A stretch of DNA of 13,761 bases from Acidobacteriota bacterium (GCA_029942065.1 JAPYTY010000029.1:1-13761); one strand, 5' to 3'; numbered from the stretch's first letter, positions 1 to 7,911 are shown. Notes: generated from the letters alone by a model not told the origin. Program-made: numbers and translations.

Positions 1-20
1 GAATCCGACCGCCGCCTCCA
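1..20 (+). tRNA. 3' end of a tRNA gene (partial, probably tRNA-Cys)
   Basis: The first 20 bases read as tRNA positions 57-76: end of the T-loop (GAAT), T-stem 3' strand CCGAC, acceptor 3' strand CGCCGCC, discriminator T73 and an encoded CCA. The remainder lies outside the window. A U73 discriminator and a GC-rich acceptor stem fit bacterial tRNA-Cys best, with tRNA-Gly as an alternative; the anticodon is not visible. Positions 6-21 recur at 10094-10109, as expected when an element integrates at a tRNA 3' end. Confidence 0.6.
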
Positions 21-21
21 T
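6..21 (+). repeat. Direct repeat of tRNA 3' end, left copy (att-like)
   Basis: The 16-mer CGACCGCCGCCTCCAT is identical to 10094-10109. It covers the end of the T-stem, the acceptor strand, CCA and one further base. Flanking bases diverge on both sides apart from two matching bases (3-4). This is the classic geometry of a left attachment site of a tRNA-integrated element. Confidence 0.6.
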
Positions 22-40
22 CATTTTTCCCTGCTCTCTT

Positions 41-62
41 GAGTTGGCATTTATGGCAACTC
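41..62 (+). other. Short inverted repeat just downstream of the tRNA tail
   Basis: GAGTTG (41-46) pairs with CAACTC (57-62) across a 10-nt spacer. There is no following T-tract, so it is a poor terminator. It may be a recombinase-binding arm or chance. The rest of 21-292 shows nothing I recognise. The 79-codon frame at 44-283 has no family resemblance and is treated as non-coding; its TAG at 281-283 blocks upstream extension of the next gene. Confidence 0.25.
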
Positions 63-292
63 CTCATCATCGACGGCAACTGGACGTTGTTGAAAATTGG
101 ACCGGACTAAAGCATCCGAAGGTGTTAATATCAGCGAATATCGTTCCTTCAAAGACCAGCAAAAGACAACTACGCTCAGAGGGTCCGTTTTTGTTTTCAA
201 CGCTCTGGAGAACATCTCTACCTCCTTCATATGGCATATCGCGGTTTGATGTCAGCTACTTGGATTTTGTTTCTAAAGAATAGGACACGCTC

Positions 293-1423
293 TTGACTCG
301 CTTTCTTCATACCGGCGATTGGCAGATTGGAATGACCCGCCATTTTTTCATGGAGGGGGTTCAGGAGAGATTCGCCCAGTCCCGATTTGATGCCATCCGT
401 AAGCTTGGGCGCATTGCGGAAGAAGAGGATTGCCAGTTCATGGTGGTCTGCGGGGATGTCTTCGAGTCAAACCTGGTTGATCGAAAGACTGTCTCTCGTG
501 CCGTCGAGGCTATGAAGGATATCCCTGTACCTGTCTACCTCCTGCCAGGGAACCATGATCCGCTAAACGCAGCTTCCGTCTATCGATCTGCAACCTTCAC
601 CGAGCGCAAGCCGGAGCATGTTCATGTCATCGAAGACATGAGTCCTATAAAGGTTGAGGAAGGCGTCGAGATCGTAGGGGCTCCCTGGACCTCGAAGCGA
701 CCCAATCAGGATTTGGTGGCTTCAGCAACCGCACCGCTTGAATCTGCCACGGACACCTTGCGTATCTGTGTTGCCCATGGAATTGTCGACACGCTTTCCC
801 CGGATCCAGATGATCCAGCCCTCATATCCCTCAAGGAAGCAGAGGACGCGCTCGCACAGAACAAGATTCACTACCTGGCGCTCGGGGATCGCCACTCGGT
901 CACCGAGGTCGGTGACAGTGGCTTCATCTGGTACGCAGGGGCTCCGGAATCAACAGACTACGATGAATTGAAGCCTGGCCTGGCACTGATCTCCACAATC
1001 AACCAGGACGGTGTCACCACAAAAGAAGTGCAGGTCGGAAGCTGGACTTTCATCGAAAGGAAACAAATAGACCTCAACACCACAGAAGATGTCGACTTGC
1101 TCCGAGAGTGGCTTGAGGGACTTGAGGACAAAGAACGAACGGTAGTGAAACTGCGCTTCTTGGGGGCTCTTTCACTATCACTCCATGGGGTACTTGAAGA
1201 GCTTCTCGTTCACTTTCAAGAGCTTCTGGGAGCAGTCGAAATCGGAATGAATAAGCTCGTCGTCAGGACGTATGACGAGGACTTCATGGATTTAGGACTC
1301 TCAGGATTTGCCAGTACTACGGTCGAGCGGTTGAGGATCGAGGCTGAGAGATCAGGTCCCGCGTCGGTCACAGCACGCGATGCCCTTGTTCTTCTGGTCC
1401 GACTTGCAAGGAGCAAGAAGTGA
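293..1423 (+). CDS. Mre11/SbcD-like metallophosphoesterase (DNA repair nuclease subunit)
   Basis: A 376-aa protein of the calcineurin-like phosphoesterase fold, resembling the nuclease subunit of SbcCD/Mre11-Rad50 complexes, which process double-strand ends and hairpins. Motifs in order: HTGDWQIG with D9 and Q11, CGDVFE with D55, PGNHD at 85-89, AHG with H162, and GDRH at 198-201 followed by WYAGAPE. Canonical Mre11 has DxH and GHxH, so two metal ligands appear changed (H to Q, H to D); I recall the same pattern in actinobacterial SbcD-like proteins, so it may be a subfamily trait. The start is TTG: an in-frame TAG at 281-283 leaves no earlier start, the next in-frame ATG would remove D9, and AGGA at 282-285 is well placed as a ribosome binding site. 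The stop overlaps the start of the ATPase gene, so the two are translationally coupled. Confidence 0.9.
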   Translation: MTRFLHTGDWQIGMTRHFFMEGVQERFAQSRFDAIRKLGRIAEEEDCQFMVVCGDVFESNLVDRKTVSRAVEAMKDIPVPVYLLPGNHDPLNAASVYRSATFTERKPEHVHVIEDMSPIKVEEGVEIVGAPWTSKRPNQDLVASATAPLESATDTLRICVAHGIVDTLSPDPDDPALISLKEAEDALAQNKIHYLALGDRHSVTEVGDSGFIWYAGAPESTDYDELKPGLALISTINQDGVTTKEVQVGSWTFIERKQIDLNTTEDVDLLREWLEGLEDKERTVVKLRFLGALSLSLHGVLEELLVHFQELLGAVEIGMNKLVVRTYDEDFMDLGLSGFASTTVERLRIEAERSGPASVTARDALVLLVRLARSKK

Positions 1424-4053
1424 GACTCCACCGCCTGAGGCTGGTCAATTATCGAGGGATCACTGCGTCGGAGGTAAAAATTGGCCCCCAGGGTCTGACC
1501 GTCGTAGAAGGCCCCAATGAGGCCGGAAAAACCAGCCTCAGTGAAGCGGTCGGGATTCTTTTTGATTATCTCGACTCCAGTAAACACCGGAGCGTTGAAG
1601 CCATTACTCCCGTTCATCGTGACGCTGGGCCAGAAATTGAACTGGAGGCGGAAAGCGGCCCCTACGTCTTCACCTATTTCAAAAGGTTCCATAAAAAACC
1701 GGAAACGACACTCACTGTGTCCAGTCCAAAACACGAAAATCACACAGGCCGCAAAGCCCATGAACGCGCACTGGAGATTCTCCAGAAAACCATCGATATC
1801 GACCTGTGGAAAGCGCTCTGCATTCAGCAAGGCGATGCGATCGAGCAAGCCGACCTGTCAAAACAGACTTCGTTATCAGCCGCGCTTGATGTTGCCGCGG
1901 GTGGTCGACAGGCAGACCCCCGACAGGACAGCCTCTTCGATCAGGTCCACCAGGAATACAAGCGGTATTTCACGGAGAGCGGTCGAGAGAAAAAGGAATT
2001 TAAAGAGGCTCAAGCGACCCAAGGGGAATCCGAGGCTGAAGTGGGCTCCTTCGAAAATCAGATTCATGAACTGGAAAAGGATGTAACTCGGGCTGCACAG
2101 CTTGCCCAGGAGGTGGAGGGATTAAAAAGACAGGAGGAGGACCTCAAAAAAGATGTCTTCAAATTCCAAAAGTCTCTTGATGAAATTAAAGGCCTGGAGA
2201 CTGCTCAGGAGACGGCCCGTCTGAAACTGGAGTCGATACAAAAATCGGAGCAGGCCGCTCGACTCGAGCAGAAAGACCGCCAGAACCTGATCGAGGCGGT
2301 CGCACAAACGGTTAAGGCCCACGCTAAACTGGCCAAATCCAGTGCGCCATCGGGTGCCTCTCTTAAACAGGCGGAAGATGCTCTGGGGAAGGCCCAATCG
2401 GCCTCAAACAAAGCCGAGGTCCAGCGCAAGGATGCCGAATCGATTCTTAATCTCCGCCATGAGGATCTTAGTTACTTCAACAATAAGCTACACCTGGAAC
2501 AACTGAAAGAGCGTAAGGACCGGATTGATCGTGCCAGAGAAGAGGCCGCCCTGGCAGATAACTTATTGAAAAACAACCAGGTCGACGATGAAGTTCTAAA
2601 AACAATCAGAAAGGCTGAAACTCTGAGCATTACGGCCCAAGCGAAACTCGAAGCTGGAGCCCCGAATGTACTACTTCGAGGGCTGAGCGAACTCGACTTA
2701 CAAATCGATGGAGAACCGACAACGATCAGAAAAGAAGAAAATCGGAGCCTGCCCGTCTCTGATCATGTCCTTGTGACGATTCCTGGTGCTCTGGATGTGG
2801 AGGTAACGGCGGGATCAAGTACAGAAGATCTGTCAGAGAAGGTCGAAAAAGCAGGCCAAAAACTGGAGGCAGTCTGTAAAGAGGCCGGCATTTCAGGCCC
2901 GGATCAGGCAGGTAGGGCTCATGAAGAACGACGGGAGGCTCTAAGACGGCTTGAGGCGAAAAATCAAGTCGAAGCTGAGAATTTCCGCGACCTCACCTAT
3001 GAGGAATTGGAAAGAAAGGCTTTGGGCTTAGGGAAAAGCGTCCCCACCTATCCTGCTGCTCGGGTCCAGAAGCCCGAACTTGCTCCCAACCTGGAGTCTG
3101 CGAAGAAGGAGCAACAGAATGCAACGGCCGTTCTGGAGAAGGCCAACAAGGCCTGGGAAGAAACCAAAGTGGCTCTCGATACCACCCGCGGGGTACGGGA
3201 TGAACTGAAAGAGCAACACCAAAAAGGACAAGTCGAGATTGAAGTCAAGGCTGCCGAACTGAAACGGGCTGAGGAGGACCTTCTTCGATCCAGAGAGAGC
3301 AGCTCCGATGAGACTCTCGAAACCAATGTTTCAAAGTTGACTCAGGCCGTCCAGTTAGAAGAGGTCAAGGTTCAATCTGCCGAATCGACTCTAGCTGGCA
3401 AGGGACCTGATCGGGTGAAGGCTCTGGCAGAGACGGCGGCGGACTCGTTAAAAACGGTGGCGAAAAAGCTTACAGCTGCACAAACAGAGGACACCGAGGT
3501 GCGAACTCGCCTCAAGGTCCTGGGAGAAGAGGGGCTGCATGAACAACTCCAAAGAGCCCAGAGCCAATTTCTGCACCTGCAGCAGGAAAACGCCGCGATC
3601 CTCCGGAGAGCTTCCGCGGCCCAGTTGCTTTATACAACCATGAAGGAGGAAAGGGACAAGGCCCGTCGCGCCTACGTCGCCCCCCTCAAGGAGAAAATTG
3701 AGAGACTGGGGCGCCTGGTGTTCAGCGATTCGTTTGAAGTGGAAGTGACTGAGGATCTGTCGATTGCCAACCGGACCCTGGATGGCTCCACCGTTCCCTT
3801 TGAATCCCTGAGTGGGGGCACCCGAGAACAACTGTCGATGATCTCACGCCTGGCCTGCGCGATGACGGTGGCTAAGGAAGGGGGGGCTTCCCTTATTTTG
3901 GACGATGCACTGGGATATACCGACCCAGAGCGTCTGAAGTTGATGGGAGCCGTTCTGGCCAAGGCGTCCCGAGAATGCCAAATAATTATCCTGACCTGTG
4001 TACCAGATCGGTACAGCAACGTCGGCGAGGCAACTGTGGTTCGACTGGGATGA
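1420..4053 (+). CDS. Rad50/SbcC/SMC-like ATPase, partner of the upstream phosphoesterase
   Basis: An 877-aa ABC-type ATPase with a split nucleotide-binding head. The N-terminal RLVNYRGI is typical of Rad50/RecF-like proteins, followed by Walker A GPNEAGKTS (31-39). The C-terminus has the ABC signature LSGG (797-800), Walker B LILDDA with D828/D829, and TCVP where many relatives have a switch histidine. The roughly 600 residues between are rich in Glu, Lys, Gln and Ala and look like coiled coil. No CxxC zinc hook is present at the centre, unlike canonical Rad50 and SbcC, and the chain is shorter than E. coli SbcC (over 1000 aa). The GTG start at 1420 sits in a GTGA overlap with the preceding stop, giving one operon. 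Expected role: ATP-dependent opening of DNA ends for the partner nuclease, in repair or defence. YhaN-like hookless ATPases are the nearest alternative family. Confidence 0.9.
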   Translation: MRLHRLRLVNYRGITASEVKIGPQGLTVVEGPNEAGKTSLSEAVGILFDYLDSSKHRSVEAITPVHRDAGPEIELEAESGPYVFTYFKRFHKKPETTLTVSSPKHENHTGRKAHERALEILQKTIDIDLWKALCIQQGDAIEQADLSKQTSLSAALDVAAGGRQADPRQDSLFDQVHQEYKRYFTESGREKKEFKEAQATQGESEAEVGSFENQIHELEKDVTRAAQLAQEVEGLKRQEEDLKKDVFKFQKSLDEIKGLETAQETARLKLESIQKSEQAARLEQKDRQNLIEAVAQTVKAHAKLAKSSAPSGASLKQAEDALGKAQSASNKAEVQRKDAESILNLRHEDLSYFNNKLHLEQLKERKDRIDRAREEAALADNLLKNNQVDDEVLKTIRKAETLSITAQAKLEAGAPNVLLRGLSELDLQIDGEPTTIRKEENRSLPVSDHVLVTIPGALDVEVTAGSSTEDLSEKVEKAGQKLEAVCKEAGISGPDQAGRAHEERREALRRLEAKNQVEAENFRDLTYEELERKALGLGKSVPTYPAARVQKPELAPNLESAKKEQQNATAVLEKANKAWEETKVALDTTRGVRDELKEQHQKGQVEIEVKAAELKRAEEDLLRSRESSSDETLETNVSKLTQAVQLEEVKVQSAESTLAGKGPDRVKALAETAADSLKTVAKKLTAAQTEDTEVRTRLKVLGEEGLHEQLQRAQSQFLHLQQENAAILRRASAAQLLYTTMKEERDKARRAYVAPLKEKIERLGRLVFSDSFEVEVTEDLSIANRTLDGSTVPFESLSGGTREQLSMISRLACAMTVAKEGGASLILDDALGYTDPERLKLMGAVLAKASRECQIIILTCVPDRYSNVGEATVVRLG

Positions 4054-4324
4054 CCATGAAAAATGGAGGATTTGACGCTATCGACTCTTAGGAAGTTCCA
4101 GTTCATTCTTCAAGCAGCTCTCGGGGCAAGTCTGGTCGCGGTCGGAACTGGGGAAAAACGTCCCATGGGTCACTCGGAACACTTAGGGCTGAACGGTTCG
4201 GTTGGAAGAGCTGCCTCCCACAATAGATTGAATGTTTTTCGGGAAAAAGTGTCTCCCATTTGTCTCCCAATCAAAGTCCTAACTCTTCCTAATCCTTCAG
4301 TTTTTAGGTTGGCAAAAAACCCGG
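4054..4324. other. Gene-free gap between convergent genes with GTCTCCC tandem repeat
   Basis: This 271-bp stretch separates the convergent ATPase and dehydrogenase genes. The frame at 4063-4440 overlaps the dehydrogenase end antisense and resembles nothing, so it is not called. The only structure seen is the tandem 11-mer at 4251-4272. No convincing bidirectional terminator was found; the dehydrogenase stop lies in a short palindrome, GGCTAGTAGCC (4322-4332). Confidence 0.4.
4251..4272 (+). repeat. Tandem 11-mer GTCTCCCATTT / GTCTCCCAATC (repeat core D)
   Basis: Two adjacent 11-mers share GTCTCCCA. The same tandem unit forms the right part of the longer palindromic repeats at 5811-5877 and 9880-9946, so this is probably a core-only or decayed copy. 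It lies between the DNA-repair operon and the dehydrogenase gene. Confidence 0.5.
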
Positions 4325-5488
4325 CTAGTAGCCTTCATCCAAATCCACGACCGAGAGCATCCGCTCTCCCGCCACGTACCGGCGCAGGTTTTCCCGATAC
4401 AGAATCCACAGCCGGCGGGAGGCCAGGTCCGATCCGCTAGCTGCGTGCGGTGTGATCAGGACGTTGGGAGCACTCCACAGGGGATGCCCTGGAGGCAGAG
4501 GCTCAGGATCCGTGACATCCAGCCCAGCTCCTGCGATCTGGCCTGAGTTCAGCGCATCCAGTAGATCCGTGGTCACTACATGCTTTCCTCGGCCCACATT
4601 GATGAAGTAGGCGGTGGGCTTCATCGTCTCGAAGAACCCCACATCGAAAATGGCTCTGGTTTCCGGAGTCAGAGGCAGGGCATTGATGACTACGTCCGCT
4701 TCAGCTGCCAGTTTGCTCAGCTCATCGGAAAGCCCCACGTAGGAAACATATTCTGGGCCCTCGCGGGTGGAGCGCCGGGTGGCCGTCACTCGCATCCCTA
4801 AGGCATGGGCCCGCCAGGCCACCTCCGTGCCAATTCCACCAAGACCAGCCACCAGCAGGGTCTTATTCTTCAGCTCCCACCGCTGCTGGTTCGGAACGGC
4901 TGAGGGACTCCAGCGCCCCTTCACCTGCTCCGGAAAGAAACGGTGGAAGCCCCGGGCGAAGGCCAGCATCATAGCGATGGCGTGCTCGGCTACCTCGGGA
5001 CCATAGAGTCGCTGGGCGTTAGTGACAAGAATCTTCCTTTCCTTCACCCCTGGAGCATTCACGCAGTACTCCACCCCAGCCGAAGGTAGCTGGAACCACT
5101 TCACCCGAGACCCTGCCTTGACAAGGGCATCCGAGCAAATAGCGATCACCGCATCGGCTGTACTGGCCTGCTCCACTGCAGCCTGCCGAGTGGTGACGGA
5201 AACCAACTCGACTCCAGGTGCTGCGGGCTGCAGCCACTCGATCAGGCTCTGTCCTCCCCGCACCAGGACTCGCTTGGGTGGCGACCACCCCGGCCGATCC
5301 CGGACCGGCTCAGAAGCCTCGCGAAGACCCAGCCGCTGGATCAACTCCGCGGCATCGCAATCGGCACAGGAGGCATCGCAATCGGCACAGACGCTCGGAC
5401 TGACCTGACCGGCCGCAAACTGGGACAGTACAGCGGTCACGGCAACGACACCGACCATCACTTTGGTTTTCGTAAATACGCTCATCAT
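4325..5488 (-). CDS. D-2-hydroxyacid dehydrogenase with N-terminal signal peptide
   Basis: A 387-aa member of the D-isomer-specific 2-hydroxyacid dehydrogenase family (NAD(P)-dependent reduction of 2-keto acids). Rossmann motif GLGGIG is at 215-220; catalytic residues are R300 (NVGRG), E329 (DPEP) and H348 (TPHAAS). Residues 1-27 form a typical Sec signal (TKTK, a hydrophobic stretch, then SQFAAGQ), which is unusual for a cofactor-dependent enzyme expected in the cytoplasm. Next comes a tandem heptad, CADCDAS then CADCDAA (34-47), giving two CxxC pairs, and only after about 70 residues does the catalytic fold begin. The start is ATGATG at 5488, with GGAG 7 nt upstream. The physiological substrate is unknown. 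It is transcribed convergently to the ATPase operon and has no operon partner. An alternative reading is a lipid-anchored or moonlighting protein, but no lipobox is visible. Confidence 0.88.
   Translation of the reverse strand: MMSVFTKTKVMVGVVAVTAVLSQFAAGQVSPSVCADCDASCADCDAAELIQRLGLREASEPVRDRPGWSPPKRVLVRGGQSLIEWLQPAAPGVELVSVTTRQAAVEQASTADAVIAICSDALVKAGSRVKWFQLPSAGVEYCVNAPGVKERKILVTNAQRLYGPEVAEHAIAMMLAFARGFHRFFPEQVKGRWSPSAVPNQQRWELKNKTLLVAGLGGIGTEVAWRAHALGMRVTATRRSTREGPEYVSYVGLSDELSKLAAEADVVINALPLTPETRAIFDVGFFETMKPTAYFINVGRGKHVVTTDLLDALNSGQIAGAGLDVTDPEPLPPGHPLWSAPNVLITPHAASGSDLASRRLWILYRENLRRYVAGERMLSVVDLDEGY
5351..5390 (-). repeat. Exact 19-bp tandem repeat inside the dehydrogenase gene
   Basis: GGCATCGCAATCGGCACAG occurs at 5351-5369 and again at 5372-5390, a period of 21 bp, encoding CADCDA twice. 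Identity at the DNA level, including wobble positions, points to a recent in-frame duplication or a slippage-prone site. Confidence 0.85.
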
Positions 5489-5810
5489 ACGGATTCTCCA
5501 CTAGAAGATCTTACTCTGTGGGCCCCCTCCCTACTTCCAAGTCACCTCCATCGCAAAGAAATGGTCGAATACCTGACGATTGGGACCTCAGGACTGCATC
5601 TTATGATTGACTCCCTATTTGACCAAGTCAAGCCCCTAGGAGGCGCTTCTTTCCTAGGTTGAACTCAGTCAACCCCCATGATCTTGCGGTAAACCATGGA
5701 CGGTCTACAGGCATTCGACTACCAAGTCTTTCTCGATATATTTCAAATTCTGAAGTTTGCCTTTGAAGAAATGAAATAGGCAGACTGCCGGTGAATGTGG
5801 TGACGGAAAA
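5489..5810. other. Gene-free stretch upstream of the dehydrogenase
   Basis: About 320 bp with no credible coding frame; the minus-strand frame at 5628-5975 runs through the repeat and resembles no protein. It holds the ribosome binding site of the minus-strand dehydrogenase (CTCC on the plus strand, 5496-5499) and presumably its promoter. Base composition is more AT-rich than in the flanking genes. Nothing else recognised. Confidence 0.35.
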
Positions 5811-5877
5811 ATGGGAGGCGAAATCACCTGCTCGTTTCGGGCGATTCATGGTTCCCGTTTGTCTCCCATTTTGGGTG
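5811..5877 (+). repeat. Palindromic intergenic repeat, copy A
   Basis: This 67-bp segment matches 9880-9946 without gaps at 60 of 67 positions. Its ends are inverted: ATGGGAG (5811-5817) against CTCCCAT (5863-5869), extended to ten pairs by AAA/TTT at 5808 and 5872. A central hairpin pairs CCTG (5827-5830) with CGGG (5838-5841), and after one mismatch AATC with GATT. The right half holds the 11-mer GTCTCCCATTT. Similarity to copy B resumes after a small gap around 5907-5922. It could be a miniature inverted-repeat element or a recombinase attachment region. Confidence 0.75.
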
Positions 5878-5923
5878 GTAAGGCATGGTAATTGATGGTG
5901 AACAACGACCTGTAAAAACCGGA

Positions 5924-6035
5924 ATGAACATGCCAAATCAATGAACACAACAATAAACGAATCTGGATAAACCATTGTTAAAGATGAACTAAAATCCAGA
6001 CGTTCATTATTTATAACAGTTCATGAATAATGAAC
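5924..6035. promoter_or_regulatory. Cluster of six ATGAAC/GTTCAT hexamers upstream of the AbiE genes
   Basis: ATGAAC begins at 5924, 5941, 5984 and 6030; its reverse complement GTTCAT begins at 6002 and 6019. The innermost part is a perfect inverted repeat, GTTCATTATT (6002-6011) and AATAATGAAC (6026-6035), with a 14-nt spacer. TAAAAT boxes at 5990 and 6040 could serve as -10 elements. AbiEi antitoxins are known to autorepress by binding inverted repeats in their promoter, and this cluster is placed to be that operator. Binding itself is inference. Confidence 0.5.
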
Positions 6036-6058
6036 AAGCTAAAATAGTGGACAAAATC

Positions 6059-6320
6059 ATGCATCAGAATCTGCCAAAAAAAACATCCAAGAAGCCAAGC
6101 TCCTGGAACGGGCCATAGACGCTTTCCGTGCAGCCACCGGTCTTCCAATCGAGGCAGAACCGCAACCGCAACACCAAAATCGTCGAGCCGAGGCCTTAAT
6201 CCGACTCAGAACCCCAGACATCGACGAAGAGTTTGCAGTTGAATTAAAGATGCATGTGAAAAAGCCACCCTGGGTGCGGTAACACCTACCCCGACCCTGA
6301 CTGGACTTCACCAGAAGCGA
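6059..6320 (+). pseudogene. Broken 5' part of the AbiEi-family antitoxin gene
   Basis: The frame starting near 6061 encodes an N-terminal AbiEi-like segment (EAKLLERAIDAFRAATGLPI, later FAVELKMHVKK) but runs to TAA at 6280-6282. The continuation, KATLGAV then HQKRMLV, is in the next frame and joins the long open frame at 6321. One extra A in the A-run 6259-6263 would restore the join. The only ATG, at 6059, is also out of frame and would be rejoined by one extra A in the A8 run at 6076-6083. Either the gene has decayed by two single-base losses or the homopolymers were under-called. Confidence 0.7.
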
Positions 6321-7109
6321 ATGCTTGTTACAGACTATGTGAACCCACGCATGGCGGACCGTTTGAGGCAGATGAATCTCCCGTTCATTGATACGGTGGG
6401 AAACGCCTATCTGAACGTACCGCCTGTTTTTGTCTTTATCAAGGGAAACAGGCCCCCTGCTAATCTGGAGAAAATGACCATAAACTGGGCATCTCAGCCG
6501 ACCGGGCTGAAGATTATTTTCGCATTTCTCTGTCATCCAGAGCTTGTGACTGCTCCTTATCGCGATATCGCAAAGGCCGCAGATGTGGCCTTAGGCACAG
6601 TGGGAAGGGTGCTTACCAACTTGAAGGAACTCGGCTATCTTCTGGACATGGGGAGACGAGGTCGACGAATCGTCAATCGTAAGAAACTGCTGGATCGTTG
6701 GGTAACAGACTACCCGGAGCGGTTAAGGCCGAAGTTGCTAATGGGGAATTTCGGCACGACAAAGACTGATTGGTGGAGGGACGCCCCACTACTCGAATTC
6801 AAAGCCTATTGGGGTGGTGAGGTGGCAGCAGCAAGGATCACCCAATACCTCAGGCCAGAGGTGGTCACGATCTATGCCATAGAACCGACAGCTGAGCTAG
6901 AACGCACCTATAGGCTGCGAGAGGATCCAGATGGCAATATCGAGGTATTAAGGGTCTTTTGGGATGTCGAATGGTATGGGGCTAACCGAGAAGAGGTCCC
7001 ACCTTTGCTCGTTTATGCAGACCTCCTAGCTACTGGCGACCCGAGAAACATCGAAACAGCTCACCTTATCTATGAGCAAGAACTTACTCGACTTATCGGG
7101 AAAGATTGA
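6321..7109 (+). CDS. AbiEi-family antitoxin (type IV TA), longest intact frame of a frameshifted gene
   Basis: A 262-aa frame recognised by overall resemblance to type IV toxin-antitoxin AbiEi proteins: MLVTDYVNPRMADRL and PFIDTVGNAYLN at the start, then a winged-helix region at about 62-120 (YRDIAKAADVALGTVGRVL recognition segment, RRGRR wing). AbiEi proteins neutralise AbiEii without forming a stable complex and repress their own promoter. Codons in this frame are open from 6243, so the ATG at 6321 is internal to the ancestral gene, whose N-terminus lies in another frame upstream. If translation starts here the product lacks roughly 85 N-terminal residues. The stop overlaps the toxin start by 38 nt, a normal arrangement for the pair. 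The upstream hexamer cluster is its likely operator. Confidence 0.75.
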   Translation: MLVTDYVNPRMADRLRQMNLPFIDTVGNAYLNVPPVFVFIKGNRPPANLEKMTINWASQPTGLKIIFAFLCHPELVTAPYRDIAKAADVALGTVGRVLTNLKELGYLLDMGRRGRRIVNRKKLLDRWVTDYPERLRPKLLMGNFGTTKTDWWRDAPLLEFKAYWGGEVAAARITQYLRPEVVTIYAIEPTAELERTYRLREDPDGNIEVLRVFWDVEWYGANREEVPPLLVYADLLATGDPRNIETAHLIYEQELTRLIGKD

Positions 7110-7893
7110 CGGGTCGACCATCGCAATTTTCGAGGCGATCGTAAAGGTTACGACTGCGGCTGAATTACGTATCTTTCTTGTTGGAGCTACTGCTCGAGAT
7201 CTGATCCTTCATTATGGCTACGGTATTGCTCTTCCAAGGGCAACGATGGACCTTGATTTTGGGGTTCAAGTTTCAGACTGGTCCGAATTCCACCGCCTGA
7301 AAAAAGAACTCATTCAAGTCAGCGGCTCCTGTTCCAGGACAATACTCCAGTAGACATCGTTCCTTTCGGGGATATTCAAAATCCGGACAACGAAATCATG
7401 TGGCCCCCAGATCACGATACAAGCATGAGGGTACTCGGTTTCGAAGACGCCTATCGAAATGCCCAGTTAGTTCGCCTACAGTCCGACCCAAAACTTGATG
7501 TTCTAGTGGCGACCCCAGCCGGCTTGGCCACGCTTAAACTCATCGCCTGGAGTGATCGACCCGAAGAACGCAAAAGGATGCTCTGGACCCACTTTTCCTT
7601 CTAAGAGTCTATATGGATGCTGGTGATAACGAGGACCGGGTATACAGTGAACATGATGATCTTTTGTCTGATCATGAGAGGGCTGGGGCACGCCTTCTAG
7701 GAAGGGACATGGCTCGGATGGTAGGAAAAAAGACAAAAAAGTCCTCGTTGACATGTTGGCCCAAGAAACGGATGAAAACGGGGGATTCCAACTGGTCGCA
7801 CAAATGACCACAGGGACTTCTTCGGCTTCCTTCGATGATCACCTGTTGTTATTGAAGGCTCTGGAACAGGGTCTTGTGGAAACGAATGAATGA
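7072..7893 (+). pseudogene. AbiEii/AbiGii-family nucleotidyltransferase toxin, multiply frameshifted
   Basis: AbiEii toxins are nucleotidyltransferases that block growth, aborting phage infection. The reading switches frame three times. Piece 1 (7072-7353) carries GATARD (38-43) and the catalytic pair D60/D62 in TMDLDFG. Piece 2 (from about 7320) gives QRLLFQDN, PVDIVPFG with the third acid (codon 7353), IMWPPD, VLGFEDAY and LKLIAWSDR. Piece 3 (from about 7577) gives DALD, DRVYSEHDDLL and LLGRDMARM. Piece 4 (about 7741-7893) gives VLVDMLAQE and ends at TGA 7891-7893. Two of the shifts are each repaired by one A in an A-run (7572-7575; 7726-7731 or 7735-7740). At 7315-7322 the family usually has about ten more residues, so a small deletion is also likely. 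As read, no full-length toxin is made. Confidence 0.8.
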
Positions 7894-7911
7894 CAAGAGG
7901 TTCCGTCTACC

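Noticed and set aside
44..283. 79-codon frame between the tRNA tail and the phosphoesterase gene
   Set aside because: No recognisable motif, no Shine-Dalgarno, odd composition; it merely shares the frame of the next gene up to the TAG at 281-283.
4063..4440. 125-codon plus-strand frame after the ATPase gene
   Set aside because: It overlaps the 3' end of the well-supported minus-strand dehydrogenase, contains the GTCTCCC repeat and resembles no protein.
5628..5975. 115-codon minus-strand frame in the gene-free region
   Set aside because: It runs through repeat copy A and has low-complexity character without any family resemblance.
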